Positions 1 through 7,716 of a DNA stretch of 64,000 nt are shown piece by piece. The stretch is from Microbacterium sp. XT11. GTDB taxonomy: Bacteria; Actinomycetota; Actinomycetes; Actinomycetales; Microbacteriaceae. Location: assembly GCF_001513675.1 (NCBI RefSeq), contig NZ_CP013859.1, positions 931,081 to 995,080 of the forward strand, read 5' to 3'. Positions within the stretch are counted from its first letter, which is position 1, and each line of letters opens with the position of its first letter. The notes below the pieces were generated by a model. It saw nothing but the letters and a program-made list of their open reading frames with translations. It was not told the origin of the DNA and ran no database searches. The position numbers and the translations under genes were made by a program.

Positions 1-1195
1 CGTGACCGCTGTCGCCGGAGCGACGGTCTACTACACGACGGCGCCTCCGGAGTCGCTGAAGGACGACCCTGCCGACGCGTCGAACGGTTCCGCCGGCAGC
101 ATCGACGGCAACACGGTCGGCTGGTCGACGACGTTCACTCCCCAGGCCACCGCCGTGCGGGTCATCGGCCCTGCTCTGGCGCCGTCCAGCGCTCAGGAGT
201 TCACGATCGCCGTCGTCACGAGCGGGGCGACCTTCGAGGACGTCTACGTCAACCGTGCCGAGGGGCGGGCGGATCGGACCGAGCTTCCGATGCGCACCTC
301 CAGCCGGTTCGAGATCGGGGCGGTCAACTCCGTCGCGATGAAGAAGTACGTCCGTGACCTCGACGGGAACTGGCACGACGCGAACGACGTCGACGACTAC
401 CCGGCGTTCCACACCGGCGATACCCTGACCTACCGTCTCGTGGTCACGAACACGGGAGACCAGACCCTGCACGATCTCGTGGTGACCGACGACAAGGTCG
501 ACCTCGCCGCACGTGAGCCGCTGCCGGCGGGGCTGCAGGCGGGCGCCGTCATCGCGGAGCTCCAGCCGGGCGAAACCAATGCCGTGACGATCGAGTACGA
601 CGTGCCGCTTACGGCGATGCCCGATGGCGGCCGGCTCGTGAACACGGCGTGCGTCGCTCCGGAGGACACGACTCCGCCGGCCCCGGGAGAGCCTGCACCG
701 GTGGAGCCGTCGTGCGATCCCGCGGGGATCACTGTGCTCCCGTCGAGCCTGGGGTGGCAGAAGGTGGCCGCCGGGTCGCAGGAGGCGCTGGCCGGCGCTG
801 AGTGGGAGCTGACGCCGGTGGACGCGGACGGCGTGCCGACCGGCGAGCCCATCGCGGTCGCCGATTGCATCGCCGCGGATGCGAGCGGATGCGCGGATGC
901 GGATGTGAACCCGTCGCCCGGCGCGTTCACCGTGGAGCCGCTCGCGGACGGCCGGTATCGGCTGGGCGGGACCAGGACGCCGGCCGGGTACGCGCTCGAC
1001 CCGACGCCGCGGTTCATCACGGTGCAGGGCGTCACGGCGCTCGATGCGCCGATCGAGAACGAGCTGTCGGAGGTTCCGCCCATCCCGCTCACCGGCGGCA
1101 TCGGAAGCTTCGGCTTCTGGGCGGGGGCGGCAGGCCTCGCGATCACGGCGCTCGCCGGGCTGATCTGGCAGCGTCGGCGGCATGCTCGCGCCTGA
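1..1195 (+). CDS. Sortase-anchored surface protein, 3' part
   Basis: This is the C-terminal part of a cell-wall-anchored protein; the frame is open at the window edge, so the true start lies upstream. In the visible 397 residues, about 110-230 look like a DUF11/isopeptide-type beta-sandwich (a DxxTYRLVVTNTGD-like strand), and about 245-345 like a SpaA/prealbumin-like domain with the phrase TPAGYALDP. The end is a classical sorting signal: IPLTGG at about 361-366, a hydrophobic helix, and a positive tail (WQRRRHARA). The first residue of the usual LPXTG motif is replaced by Ile. It should be linked to peptidoglycan by a sortase. Ligand unknown. A strong hairpin follows the stop codon. Confidence 0.85.
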   Translation, partial: VTAVAGATVYYTTAPPESLKDDPADASNGSAGSIDGNTVGWSTTFTPQATAVRVIGPALAPSSAQEFTIAVVTSGATFEDVYVNRAEGRADRTELPMRTSSRFEIGAVNSVAMKKYVRDLDGNWHDANDVDDYPAFHTGDTLTYRLVVTNTGDQTLHDLVVTDDKVDLAAREPLPAGLQAGAVIAELQPGETNAVTIEYDVPLTAMPDGGRLVNTACVAPEDTTPPAPGEPAPVEPSCDPAGITVLPSSLGWQKVAAGSQEALAGAEWELTPVDADGVPTGEPIAVADCIAADASGCADADVNPSPGAFTVEPLADGRYRLGGTRTPAGYALDPTPRFITVQGVTALDAPIENELSEVPPIPLTGGIGSFGFWAGAAGLAITALAGLIWQRRRHARA

Positions 1196-1199
1196 TGGG

Positions 1200-1238
1200 G
1201 CGTCGCGGATCCCGACCATCGGGAGGGGTCCGCGACGC
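1200..1238 (+). terminator. Hairpin after the surface protein gene
   Basis: Ten-base perfect arms (GCGTCGCGGA, 1200-1209, and its complement at 1229-1238) with extra C/G pairing inside. It starts five bases after the stop codon and ends 56 bases before the sigma factor gene. No T tract follows, which is common for terminators in high-GC actinobacteria. Confidence 0.6.
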
Positions 1239-1294
1239 GCGGAGGAACGATGGGATGATCGAGTCAGGCGTTCACCGACGAGCGAGAGGACGAG

Positions 1295-3067
1295 ATGAGC
1301 ACCGACGATGCCGCCGCTGCGCGTTCGGATGACGAGCTCGTCGAGCTCGTCCGCGCCGGCGACAGCATCGCATACGGTGAGCTCTGGCGTCGGCACGCCG
1401 GTCCCGCCCTGTCGGTCGCACGCACCTTCGTGTCATTGGACGCGGAAGACATCGTCTCCGAGGCGTTCGCGCGAGTGCTCCGCGCCATCCGTTCGGGTGG
1501 CGGGCCGACGGCGGGCTTCCGTCCGTACCTCGTGATGGCCGTGCGCAACGTCGGTCGTCGCTGGTACTCGCGCGACACCGACATCGCCGTGGACGACTTC
1601 GAGTTCGTCGTCGATCCCGGTGCCAAGGAGGGTGAGCTCTCCGCCGTCGAGGAGTTCGAGGGCGGGGCCGCGATGGCGGCGTTCCGCTCCCTCCCGACCC
1701 GCTGGCAAGAAGTGCTGTGGTACAGCGAGGTCGACGGTCTGAAGCCGCGCGAGATCAGTCCGATCCTCGGTCTGGCGCCCAACGCCGTGTCGTCTCTGCT
1801 GCTCCGGGCGAAGCGCTCCCTCCGTGACGCCTGGATCAGCGCACAGCTCGCCGCGTCGACCAAGCCCGAGTGTCAGGCTGCCGTCAAGGAGATGGGCGCC
1901 TACACGCGTGACGCCCTGTCCGAGCGTGCGCGCGCCAAGCTGGAGTCGCACCTCGAGGTCTGCGCCGACTGCCCGAAAGCCCTCGCCGAGGCCCGTAACA
2001 TCGCGACGATCGCGGCGGCTCTCCTTCCCGCCGTCGCGGGAACAGTGGGAGCGGCGGGCTACGCGGCGACGACGCCGGCTCCACCGGTGTCGATGGCGAT
2101 GGCAGCCGCCGAGCACGCCGCGTTCTCCTCTCGATCCGACACGGACGCCGTCGAGGACGACGAGCACGGTCGCCAGGGCGATCGGCGCGGTCTCACTCTC
2201 CTTCTTCTCCTGGCCGCGGCCGTGGCGGTCGTGAGCGTCGCGACGGTCTGGAGTCTCGTGCCCGAGGGCGGCACGCCGACGTCGAGTCAGCACGGCTCCG
2301 ATCGACCTGCGACCGCGGCGCCCGAGCCGACTCCTCGGCCCTCGTCGGCGGCACCCCGGTCGCAGAGCCCGGAGCAGGAGCCGTTCGCGGCGCCCGAGTC
2401 GGATGCGCCGCCTCCCGATGCTCCTGACGTGGAGCGGCGCGGTTCCAGCTGGCCCGTCGTGGCGCAGCCCGACGCGGCACAGGGCAGTGTGGCTCGGCCC
2501 GGCGCGCCCCGGCCCTCGTCGCCGCCCGCCTCGGGCACGCCGTCAGCTCCCACGGCGGAGCTCGCTCAGCTCGATGAGCGGATGTACCCCTGGATCACCG
2601 GAACCGACGCCATCCCCGGTGCCCTCGTCGAGGTGGTCTCGGACGACGGATCGGTATGGGACTCGGCTCGCGCCCGCAGCGACGGATCGTGGACGATCCA
2701 GGTCGAGCGCGGAGAGGCGGGCAGCCACAGCGTCGCCGTTCGCCAGACCGTGGCCGAGCACGTGTCGCCCGTGAGCGCACCGCTCGTCTACTCCGTCACG
2801 GCCGGGCCGCGTCCGCGTGCGCCCGGTGACGGGGCGGTGGTCTCGTCCGAACGGTTCAACTTCCGCCTGTCCGGGCCGCCGGGGACGGTGATCCAGCGGG
2901 AGATCGTGGGCGTCACGGGCGTGCAGACGCTCCGGCTGCCGTCGAGTGGAGAGTGGAACGAGTACCTCTCCCTTCCGCCGGGCGAACACGTCATCCGTCT
3001 TCGACACGCTGCGCCGGACACGCGCGACTTCGGCCCGTGGACGAGGACGACGGTCATCGCTCAGTAG
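1295..3067 (+). CDS. Sigma-70 family (ECF-like) factor fused to zinc finger, membrane helix and Ig-like domain
   Basis: A 590-residue protein. Residues about 14-95 form sigma region 2 (the segment around AEDIVSEAFARVLR) and 125-182 region 4 (KPREISPILGLAPNAVSSLL, a helix-turn-helix). Residues 193-226 are an anti-sigma HC2-type zinc finger with C193, H219, C223 and C226. A hydrophobic helix lies at about 300-323, behind a positive stretch, so the C-terminal half is probably outside. Next come a Pro/Ser/Ala-rich linker (about 325-425) and an Ig-like beta domain (about 430-590). It therefore joins sigma, anti-sigma-like and extracellular parts in one chain. A second weakly hydrophobic Ala/Gly-rich stretch at 237-257 makes the topology uncertain. 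An RBS-like AGAGGACGAG sits before the ATG. It lies just after the anchored surface protein, whose expression it may control (inference). Confidence 0.85.
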   Translation: MSTDDAAAARSDDELVELVRAGDSIAYGELWRRHAGPALSVARTFVSLDAEDIVSEAFARVLRAIRSGGGPTAGFRPYLVMAVRNVGRRWYSRDTDIAVDDFEFVVDPGAKEGELSAVEEFEGGAAMAAFRSLPTRWQEVLWYSEVDGLKPREISPILGLAPNAVSSLLLRAKRSLRDAWISAQLAASTKPECQAAVKEMGAYTRDALSERARAKLESHLEVCADCPKALAEARNIATIAAALLPAVAGTVGAAGYAATTPAPPVSMAMAAAEHAAFSSRSDTDAVEDDEHGRQGDRRGLTLLLLLAAAVAVVSVATVWSLVPEGGTPTSSQHGSDRPATAAPEPTPRPSSAAPRSQSPEQEPFAAPESDAPPPDAPDVERRGSSWPVVAQPDAAQGSVARPGAPRPSSPPASGTPSAPTAELAQLDERMYPWITGTDAIPGALVEVVSDDGSVWDSARARSDGSWTIQVERGEAGSHSVAVRQTVAEHVSPVSAPLVYSVTAGPRPRAPGDGAVVSSERFNFRLSGPPGTVIQREIVGVTGVQTLRLPSSGEWNEYLSLPPGEHVIRLRHAAPDTRDFGPWTRTTVIAQ

Positions 3068-3467
3068 CAGCGCGGCGCGAGGACAGACGCGCACGACCTG
3101 ACGACACTCCCGCAGTCGAGGGGATGCGTCAGCGCGCATCCGCCTGTCTGCCGCAGGGCGCAGCCGCGACTTCGCCTACTCGTACCACGACCGCCCACCC
3201 GCACCAGGACCGCCTACCCGCAGCACCACCGCCCGCCCGCACCAGGACGCGAATGAGGAGATTCCCATGAGGACGTAATCGGGAAACGGCTTCCACCTAT
3301 CGAAAACTGCAACGGCGTGCCGAAAGCACCCTCGCTGCGTCTTGTATGTGGGCCTACACACACCCGCGCGTCTCCTAACCGGGGCAATGCCGGTGTTCTG
3401 GTACGCCCGACGCGTCCGCGAGACGGACGGCGTCTCAGATGCCGAATGGCGACACAGGGAGATCTTC
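3068..3467. other. 400-base intergenic region with a three-codon ORF
   Basis: No full gene is seen. The region 3170-3250 holds short degenerate repeats of a CACCAGGACCGCC-like phrase. At 3255-3260 a strong Shine-Dalgarno sequence (GAGGAG) precedes ATG AGG ACG TAA at 3267-3278, a start codon with only two further codons. The base composition from 3270 to 3400 is less GC-rich. It may be a leader for the AraC-type gene or a remnant; neither can be shown from sequence. Confidence 0.4.
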
Positions 3468-4448
3468 ATGAACAGTCGACGAGCGGAGCGTCTGCGCCTC
3501 TTCGAGTCCAGGGTGATGCACAGGGCGGACTTCGAGATGCGGGACCCCCGGCATCAGCCGGATGAGGAGCTCGCGTCCTTTCTGCGCTTCTCGAACGTCG
3601 AGGTGCTGGAGATCGATCGCCGACAGCCGCTGCGCGCGCGATTCGCGCTCTTCCCGCAGCTCACGTTCGCCCACGTGTCAGGACCGCCCTCGCAGATCCG
3701 CTGGAATCGCGACCGGCACTCCCTGGACCGCGTGTTCGCCGTGATCACCAGGACCGGGAACGTCGTGCTCTCGACAGACGGAGTGATGCTCCGGCGCGGG
3801 CGTCGCATCTCTCTCCTCGCCCCGAGCGACCAGCCGGTGACCCTCGATCTCGAAGCGTCCGAGAACGAGTTCTTCTACATCAGCGTCTCGCCGGCACTCA
3901 TCGAAGGCGTCGCGCTCCCCGTCGCCTCCTCGTATGAGGACGAGCCCGCCGACACGTCGCTGCTCTCTCCCTCGGTGATGTTCATGGCGGGTCTGTGCCG
4001 GATCTCCACGAGCAGCCCGTATGACGCCTCGCCGCTGCACATGGCGGCGAGGGAGATCGCGAAGTCCGTCGTTACGCAGATCGTCGGAGACGCCCGCAAC
4101 CGGGTGGGACTCTTCGCCCGGGCGATGGAGCTCATCGTCGCGGAGCATCCGGACCCGCGACTGTCGGTCACCATCGTCGCGCAGCGCCTCGGCGTCGCGA
4201 GCCGAACGCTGCAGCTCGCGTTCAGCGCCGAGGGGACGACGGTCGGCGCTCAGATCCGCGACGTGCGGGCGCGTGCGGCCCTGCGTCTGCACACCACGAA
4301 TCCCGGACTCACCTATGCTGCGATCTCCCGTGCCGTCGGGTTCGGGTCGGAATCCGCGCTCTACCGCGCCCTGCGCCGCGTCACTCTCGCCCCCGACGAG
4401 GAGTCGGACGCGGGCTCGGGGCCGGATGGACTGTCGGAGGACGTGTGA
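3468..4448 (+). CDS. AraC-family transcriptional regulator
   Basis: A 326-residue regulator. The C-terminal third has the AraC/XylS double helix-turn-helix: a first helix pair around VTIVAQRLGVASRTLQLAFS and a second ending in AISRAVGFGSESALYRALRR. The N-terminal 200 residues should be the cupin-like sensor and dimerisation domain; its ligand is unknown. I chose the ATG at 3468 because AGGGAG stands seven bases before it; an in-frame upstream ATG at 3342 would add 42 residues that look random and has no good RBS. It points away from a 400-base leader region. The target is unknown; the adjacent dehydrogenase gene converges with it and is not an obvious target. Confidence 0.85.
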   Translation: MNSRRAERLRLFESRVMHRADFEMRDPRHQPDEELASFLRFSNVEVLEIDRRQPLRARFALFPQLTFAHVSGPPSQIRWNRDRHSLDRVFAVITRTGNVVLSTDGVMLRRGRRISLLAPSDQPVTLDLEASENEFFYISVSPALIEGVALPVASSYEDEPADTSLLSPSVMFMAGLCRISTSSPYDASPLHMAAREIAKSVVTQIVGDARNRVGLFARAMELIVAEHPDPRLSVTIVAQRLGVASRTLQLAFSAEGTTVGAQIRDVRARAALRLHTTNPGLTYAAISRAVGFGSESALYRALRRVTLAPDEESDAGSGPDGLSEDV

Positions 4449-4479
4449 ACCGCCGGCGCTCTTCGACGTGGGCCGCGCC

Positions 4480-5298
4480 TCACTGAGCGCGCATGAACTC
4501 CTCGGCCGCGCGCACCTGCTCGGGGTCGGGGCGGATGCCGGTGTACAAGACGAACTGTTCCAGGGCCTGCAGCGTGGCCACCTCGGCTCCGGTGATGACG
4601 GTCTTCCCCGCTGACCGGCCCGCACGGATGAGCGGCGTCTCGGCTGGCAGCGCCACGACGTCGAACACGACCGAGGCCGCGCCGATCTGGTCGTCGGTGA
4701 ATGAGAGCGCGTGCTCCTCGGCTCCGCCCGCCATGCCGATGGGGGTGACGTTCACCAGCACGTCAGCCGTGTCGGCTCCGGCATCCGCCGTCCAGGCGAA
4801 CCCGTAGAGATCAGCGAGAGCTCGGCCGGTCTGCTCGTTCCGTGCGACGATCGTCACGCGGGTGAACCCGGCGTCGCGGAACGCGGCCGCGGTCGCCTTC
4901 GCCATGCCCCCCGAGCCGCGGAGCAGCACCGAAGCCGCGGGATCGAGGCTGTTCCGCTCGATGAGCTGGGCGATCGCGGAATAGTCGGTGTTGTACGCCG
5001 TGAGCACGCCGTCGTCGTTCACGATCGTGTTGACGGAGTCGATGGCCGTGGCGGACGGATCCATGCGGTCGACGAGCGCGATCACGTCTTCCTTGTACGG
5101 CATCGAGATCGCGCAGCCGCGGATGCCGAGACCCCGAACGCCCGCGATCGCCATCGCCAGATCTGTCGGCGCGAAGGCCTTGTAGATCCAGTTCAGGCCG
5201 AGCTGCTCGTACAGGTGGTTGTGGAATCGGGTCCCGTTGTTGCTCGGACGCGCCGACAGCGAGATGCACAGCGTCATGTCCTTGTTCAGCATGGTCAC
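4480..5298 (-). CDS. Shikimate 5-dehydrogenase-like protein, SdhL type
   Basis: A 272-residue NAD(P)-dependent oxidoreductase of the AroE superfamily. The N-terminal phrase LSARPSNNGTRFHN, the catalytic Lys 69 in SMPYKEDV, Asp 105 in AYNTDY, and the nucleotide loop GSGGMAKA (128-135) are all present. The overall pattern, including NxxLYEQLGLNWIYKAF, closely recalls Haemophilus HI0607 (SdhL), a class with weak activity on shikimate and an uncertain true substrate, rather than AroE of the aromatic pathway. It stands alone, convergent with the AraC-type regulator; the two stop codons are 31 bases apart. Its 5' side faces the structured region upstream of the cold-shock gene. Confidence 0.88.
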   Translation of the reverse strand: MTMLNKDMTLCISLSARPSNNGTRFHNHLYEQLGLNWIYKAFAPTDLAMAIAGVRGLGIRGCAISMPYKEDVIALVDRMDPSATAIDSVNTIVNDDGVLTAYNTDYSAIAQLIERNSLDPAASVLLRGSGGMAKATAAAFRDAGFTRVTIVARNEQTGRALADLYGFAWTADAGADTADVLVNVTPIGMAGGAEEHALSFTDDQIGAASVVFDVVALPAETPLIRAGRSAGKTVITGAEVATLQALEQFVLYTGIRPDPEQVRAAEEFMRAQ

Positions 5299-5339
5299 CG
5301 CACAAGGCTAGCCCGACGTCCGGACCCTCGGTGAGCCCC

Positions 5340-5369
5340 TTGGCGGGACCTCACGTCCTCCCCTATCGT
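5340..5369 (+). promoter_or_regulatory. Candidate promoter for the structured RNA
   Basis: A TTGGCG element at 5340-5345 and a TATCGT element at 5364-5369 are separated by 18 bases. The first base of the folded RNA (5376) lies seven bases after the -10 element, exactly where transcription would begin. Both elements deviate from consensus; the agreement with the RNA fold is the main support. Confidence 0.4.
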
Positions 5370-5375
5370 GGTGGT

Positions 5376-5559
5376 GCGTGCACAGGGGATTGATCGTCTC
5401 CGTCTTTCCCCAGAAGACGGTCAGCCTTCCCCAGGGGCAGACGATCCGTGCACGCGATTGGGCCCTCTCGAGTAGTTCAGTCCCCAATGGGCTACTCGAG
5501 GGGGCCGCTGTCGATTTCTCGAGAAAGTTCAGATTTGTCCCCCAAATGGGGGACAAATC
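5376..5559 (+). ncRNA. Candidate structured small RNA with C-rich loops
   Basis: Nested complementary segments predict a compact fold. P1: GCGTGCAC (5376-5383) with 5448-5455. P2: GATCGTCT (5392-5399) with 5439-5446. Inside P2, P3 pairs CCGTCTT (5400-5406) with 5414-5420 around a TCCCCAG loop; a weaker hairpin at 5424-5438 also exposes CCCC. Then a 15-bp stem (5461-5475 with 5492-5506, one G-T pair) has TCCCCA in its loop, a TTTCTCGAGAAA palindrome stands at 5515-5526, and a perfect 12-bp stem with an AAAT loop (5532-5559) ends the block. The AGGGGA at 5384-5389 could pair with the C-rich loops as a pseudoknot. C-rich loops are typical of actinobacterial small RNAs such as 6C, but I cannot assign a family. 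It could instead be part of a long leader of the cold-shock mRNA. Confidence 0.45.
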
Positions 5560-5607
5560 ACCCTTGGAGGGGGTAGGCTGTGTATGACGCACCCTCCGGT
5601 CGTCTTC

Positions 5608-5638
5608 GGCCCTCATCGCTCCCCCCGCGGTGAGGGCC
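5608..5638 (+). other. 12-bp hairpin with a CCCCCC loop
   Basis: GGCCCTCATCGC (5608-5619) pairs with 5627-5638 (one T-G pair); the seven-base loop is a T followed by six C. It lies between the candidate RNA and the cold-shock gene and may be a terminator, part of the cspA leader, or a second C-rich-loop element. Confidence 0.45.
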
Positions 5639-5800
5639 ACACTATTTTCCGTGCCATCCCATGTGGCGCCCGATGACGGCTCATGCAACATTTCTGTTAC
5701 GGGCTGACCCCGCCTCTTCCGCTCCGCGCAGGCTCCACTAGCGTTAGCGGTGTCGGTGCACATCCTGCGTCGGCTTCTTTTCCAGCAGAACAGGCAGTAA

Positions 5801-6007
5801 ATGAGCACCCAGGGCACGGTCAAGTGGTTCAACTCGGAGAAGGGCTTCGGCTTCATCTCCCCCGACGACGGCGGCGCTGACGTCTTCGCGCACTACTCCG
5901 CCATCCAGGCATCCGGCTACCGCTCGCTCGACGAGAACCAGCGGGTCGAGTTCGATGTCGCGCAGGGCCCCAAGGGCCTGCAGGCCGAGAACATCCGTCC
6001 GCTCTGA
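5801..6007 (+). CDS. cspA: Cold-shock protein
   Basis: A 68-residue single OB-fold nucleic-acid chaperone. RNP1 (GFGFI, within [10 protein letters not shown]) and RNP2 (VFAHYSAI) are intact and the length is normal for the family. It binds single-stranded RNA/DNA and melts secondary structure. It is monocistronic: a strong hairpin follows, and a 500-base region rich in inverted repeats precedes it. Long structured leaders are usual for cold-shock genes, so part of that region may control its translation. The RBS before the ATG is weak (CAGGCAG). Confidence 0.95.
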   Translation: MSTQGTVKWFNSEKGFGFISPDDGGADVFAHYSAIQASGYRSLDENQRVEFDVAQGPKGLQAENIRPL

Positions 6008-6022
6008 CGCGGACGACCACCG

Positions 6023-6073
6023 GGACTCCCCGTCCCCGGGGCCGCGCTCAGCGCGTCCTCGGGCGGGGAGTCC
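6023..6073 (+). terminator. Terminator-like hairpin after cspA
   Basis: Perfect 10-bp arms GGACTCCCCG (6023-6032) and CGGGGAGTCC (6064-6073), with further GC pairing in the 31-base interior. It begins 16 bases after the cspA stop codon. No T run follows. Confidence 0.55.
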
Positions 6074-6194
6074 TGTGCGTTCGGCACTCCCGTCGTGGAT
6101 GCTGACGCGCAGGCGCTCCTTCAGGCGGAGGCGCGGTCTCTTCAGGCGAAGGCCCTTCACGTGAGCTCAGGCGAGCCTCCCTGGCGCGGTCCCC

Positions 6195-6860
6195 TCAGGC
6201 GAGCAGCAGCGCCCTGAGTTCCTCGGGCGTCGTGACGCGGAAGGCCGCGTCATCGCCCTCGTGCGCGGCGCTGAAGCCCCAATCCACGAAGATCACCGGC
6301 ACGCCGTTCGCCCTGCCGCCGTCGACGTCGTGGTGCCGATCGCCCACGAGCACGGGACGCGAGACGTCCGCACCGCGCTCCTTCAGCCGACGCAGCGACT
6401 CGACGATGATGTCGGCCTTCGAGGCCAGCGTCGATTCGTCGGGCGTCGCGCCCACCGTCGCCAGGAAGTACGGGCGCAGCCCGAAGTGGTCGATGATCGC
6501 GTCGACCTGATTCTCGGGCTTCGAGCTGGCGGTCGCCTGCGGGATTCCCGCCGCGTGCAGGTCACGGATGATCTCCGGGACGCCGGGGTACGTGCGCACA
6601 TCGGTGGTGTAGCCGTCGGCGCGGCCGAGCGTGCGGTAGAACGTCACGGCATCCGCGGCCTCGTCCGGTGTCATGCCCGCCTGCGCCTGGAGAGACTCGA
6701 ACATCGGCGGACCGATCCAGTGCACGAGCTCTTCGCGCGTCGGCGCCGGTCGTCCGAAATGCGTGAGAGCGACGGCGAGGCGGCGAAGGATGCCGACGGA
6801 TGCGTCTGCGATCGTGCCATCGACGTCCCAGAGCACGCAGGAGTATGGGGATGCGGGCAT
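6195..6860 (-). CDS. HAD-superfamily phosphatase, phosphoglycolate-phosphatase-like
   Basis: A 221-residue class-I HAD hydrolase. Motif I is DVDGT (12-16, nucleophile D12 and acid D14), motif II is the Thr/Ser in QATASSKPEN, and motif III is LVGDRHHDVDGGRANG. A helical cap lies between motifs I and II. The family hydrolyses small phosphomonoesters such as phosphoglycolate or pyrophosphate; the exact substrate cannot be read from sequence. It is the last normal-GC gene before the broken nucS, 116 bases away on the same strand. Confidence 0.85.
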   Translation of the reverse strand: MPASPYSCVLWDVDGTIADASVGILRRLAVALTHFGRPAPTREELVHWIGPPMFESLQAQAGMTPDEAADAVTFYRTLGRADGYTTDVRTYPGVPEIIRDLHAAGIPQATASSKPENQVDAIIDHFGLRPYFLATVGATPDESTLASKADIIVESLRRLKERGADVSRPVLVGDRHHDVDGGRANGVPVIFVDWGFSAAHEGDDAAFRVTTPEELRALLLA

Positions 6861-6976
6861 TCCTCCAGCCTACGGGCTCGGCATGTGAGGTCTTGTCCTG
6901 CACGGCATACCCCCTCGGGCGGGAAGCCTGGCCCGACCCGGATGCGCCGCCGGGGACCCCGCCAGGGCGTCGCATC

Positions 6977-7531
6977 TCAGAACAGCGTCGGCGCTCCGGA
7001 CTCGACGCCCTTCATGGCGGCGTAGTCGAGGGTGAGCGTGCGGATGCCGCGGTCGCCGGCGAGGACCTTCGCCTGCGGCTTGATCTCCTGCGCGGCGAAC
7101 ACGCCCTTCACGGGGGCGAGATGGGGGTCGCGGTTGAGCAGCTCGAGGTAGCGGGTGAGCTGCTCGACGCCGTCGATGTCGCCCCGGCGCTTCACCTCGA
7201 CGGCGATGGTGCCGCCCTCCGGGTCGCGCACGAGCAGGTCGACGGGGCCGATGGCGGTCGGGTACTCCCGGCGGATGAGCACCGTCCCCTCTCCCACGAG
7301 CTCCACCTGTTCGGCGAGCAGCCGCTGGAGGTCGGCCTCGACGCCGTCCTTCTGCAGGCCGGGATCGACGCCCAGCTCGTGCGAGGAGTCGTGGAGCACC
7401 TCGTAGATGCTCACCGACAGAGCATCCCCCGTCTTGGCGTGGCTGACCCTCCAGCGCTCGACGATCCCCGCCTGCGCCGCCTCGTCGTCGGGCTCCTCGA
7501 CGACGAGCGAACACGGCGGGCTCATCCAGTT
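6977..7531 (-). pseudogene. nucS: Host nucS, 3' part (nuclease domain) cut off by the island
   Basis: These 185 codons (including stop) encode NucS from residue 48 (NWMSPPC) to the C-terminal GAPTLF. The catalytic D, ExK set of the RecB-like nuclease (VDLLVRD and IAVEVKRRG) is intact, but the N-terminal DNA-binding and dimerisation region is missing: it lies 8.5 kb away at 16022-16176. The reading frame runs on into island DNA up to an ATG at 7759, giving an unrelated 76-residue N-terminus that has no family resemblance; a product from it is possible but unlikely. NucS is the actinobacterial non-canonical mismatch repair endonuclease, and the C-terminal xLF fits its sliding-clamp contact. Confidence 0.92.
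7518..7531 (+). repeat. Left 14-bp direct repeat (attL-like)
   Basis: GGGCTCATCCAGTT, identical to 16022-16035. On the minus strand it reads AAC TGG ATG AGC CC, the codons for NWMSP of NucS. It is either a site-specific recombination core or a target duplication. Confidence 0.85.
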
Positions 7532-7716
7532 GAGGAGTGCTTGGGTTCGTATTTCGAGTTTGACGACCACGACGGTTGTGGAACCGCGACTCTTCGCGCG
7601 GCTTGTCGTGCGTGAATGTCGCGTGCGGTTCGCGAGAAAGTTTGACTCTTCGGGTGAGTTCCTCGGTAGAAGAACGTCCCGGCTCATTTTGGGTCGCGGA
7701 CGTAGAGAGGAACAAG

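Noticed and set aside
4480..5298. aroE of the common aromatic pathway
   Set aside because: The N-terminal LSARPSNNGTRFHN pattern and overall sequence match the SdhL class instead.
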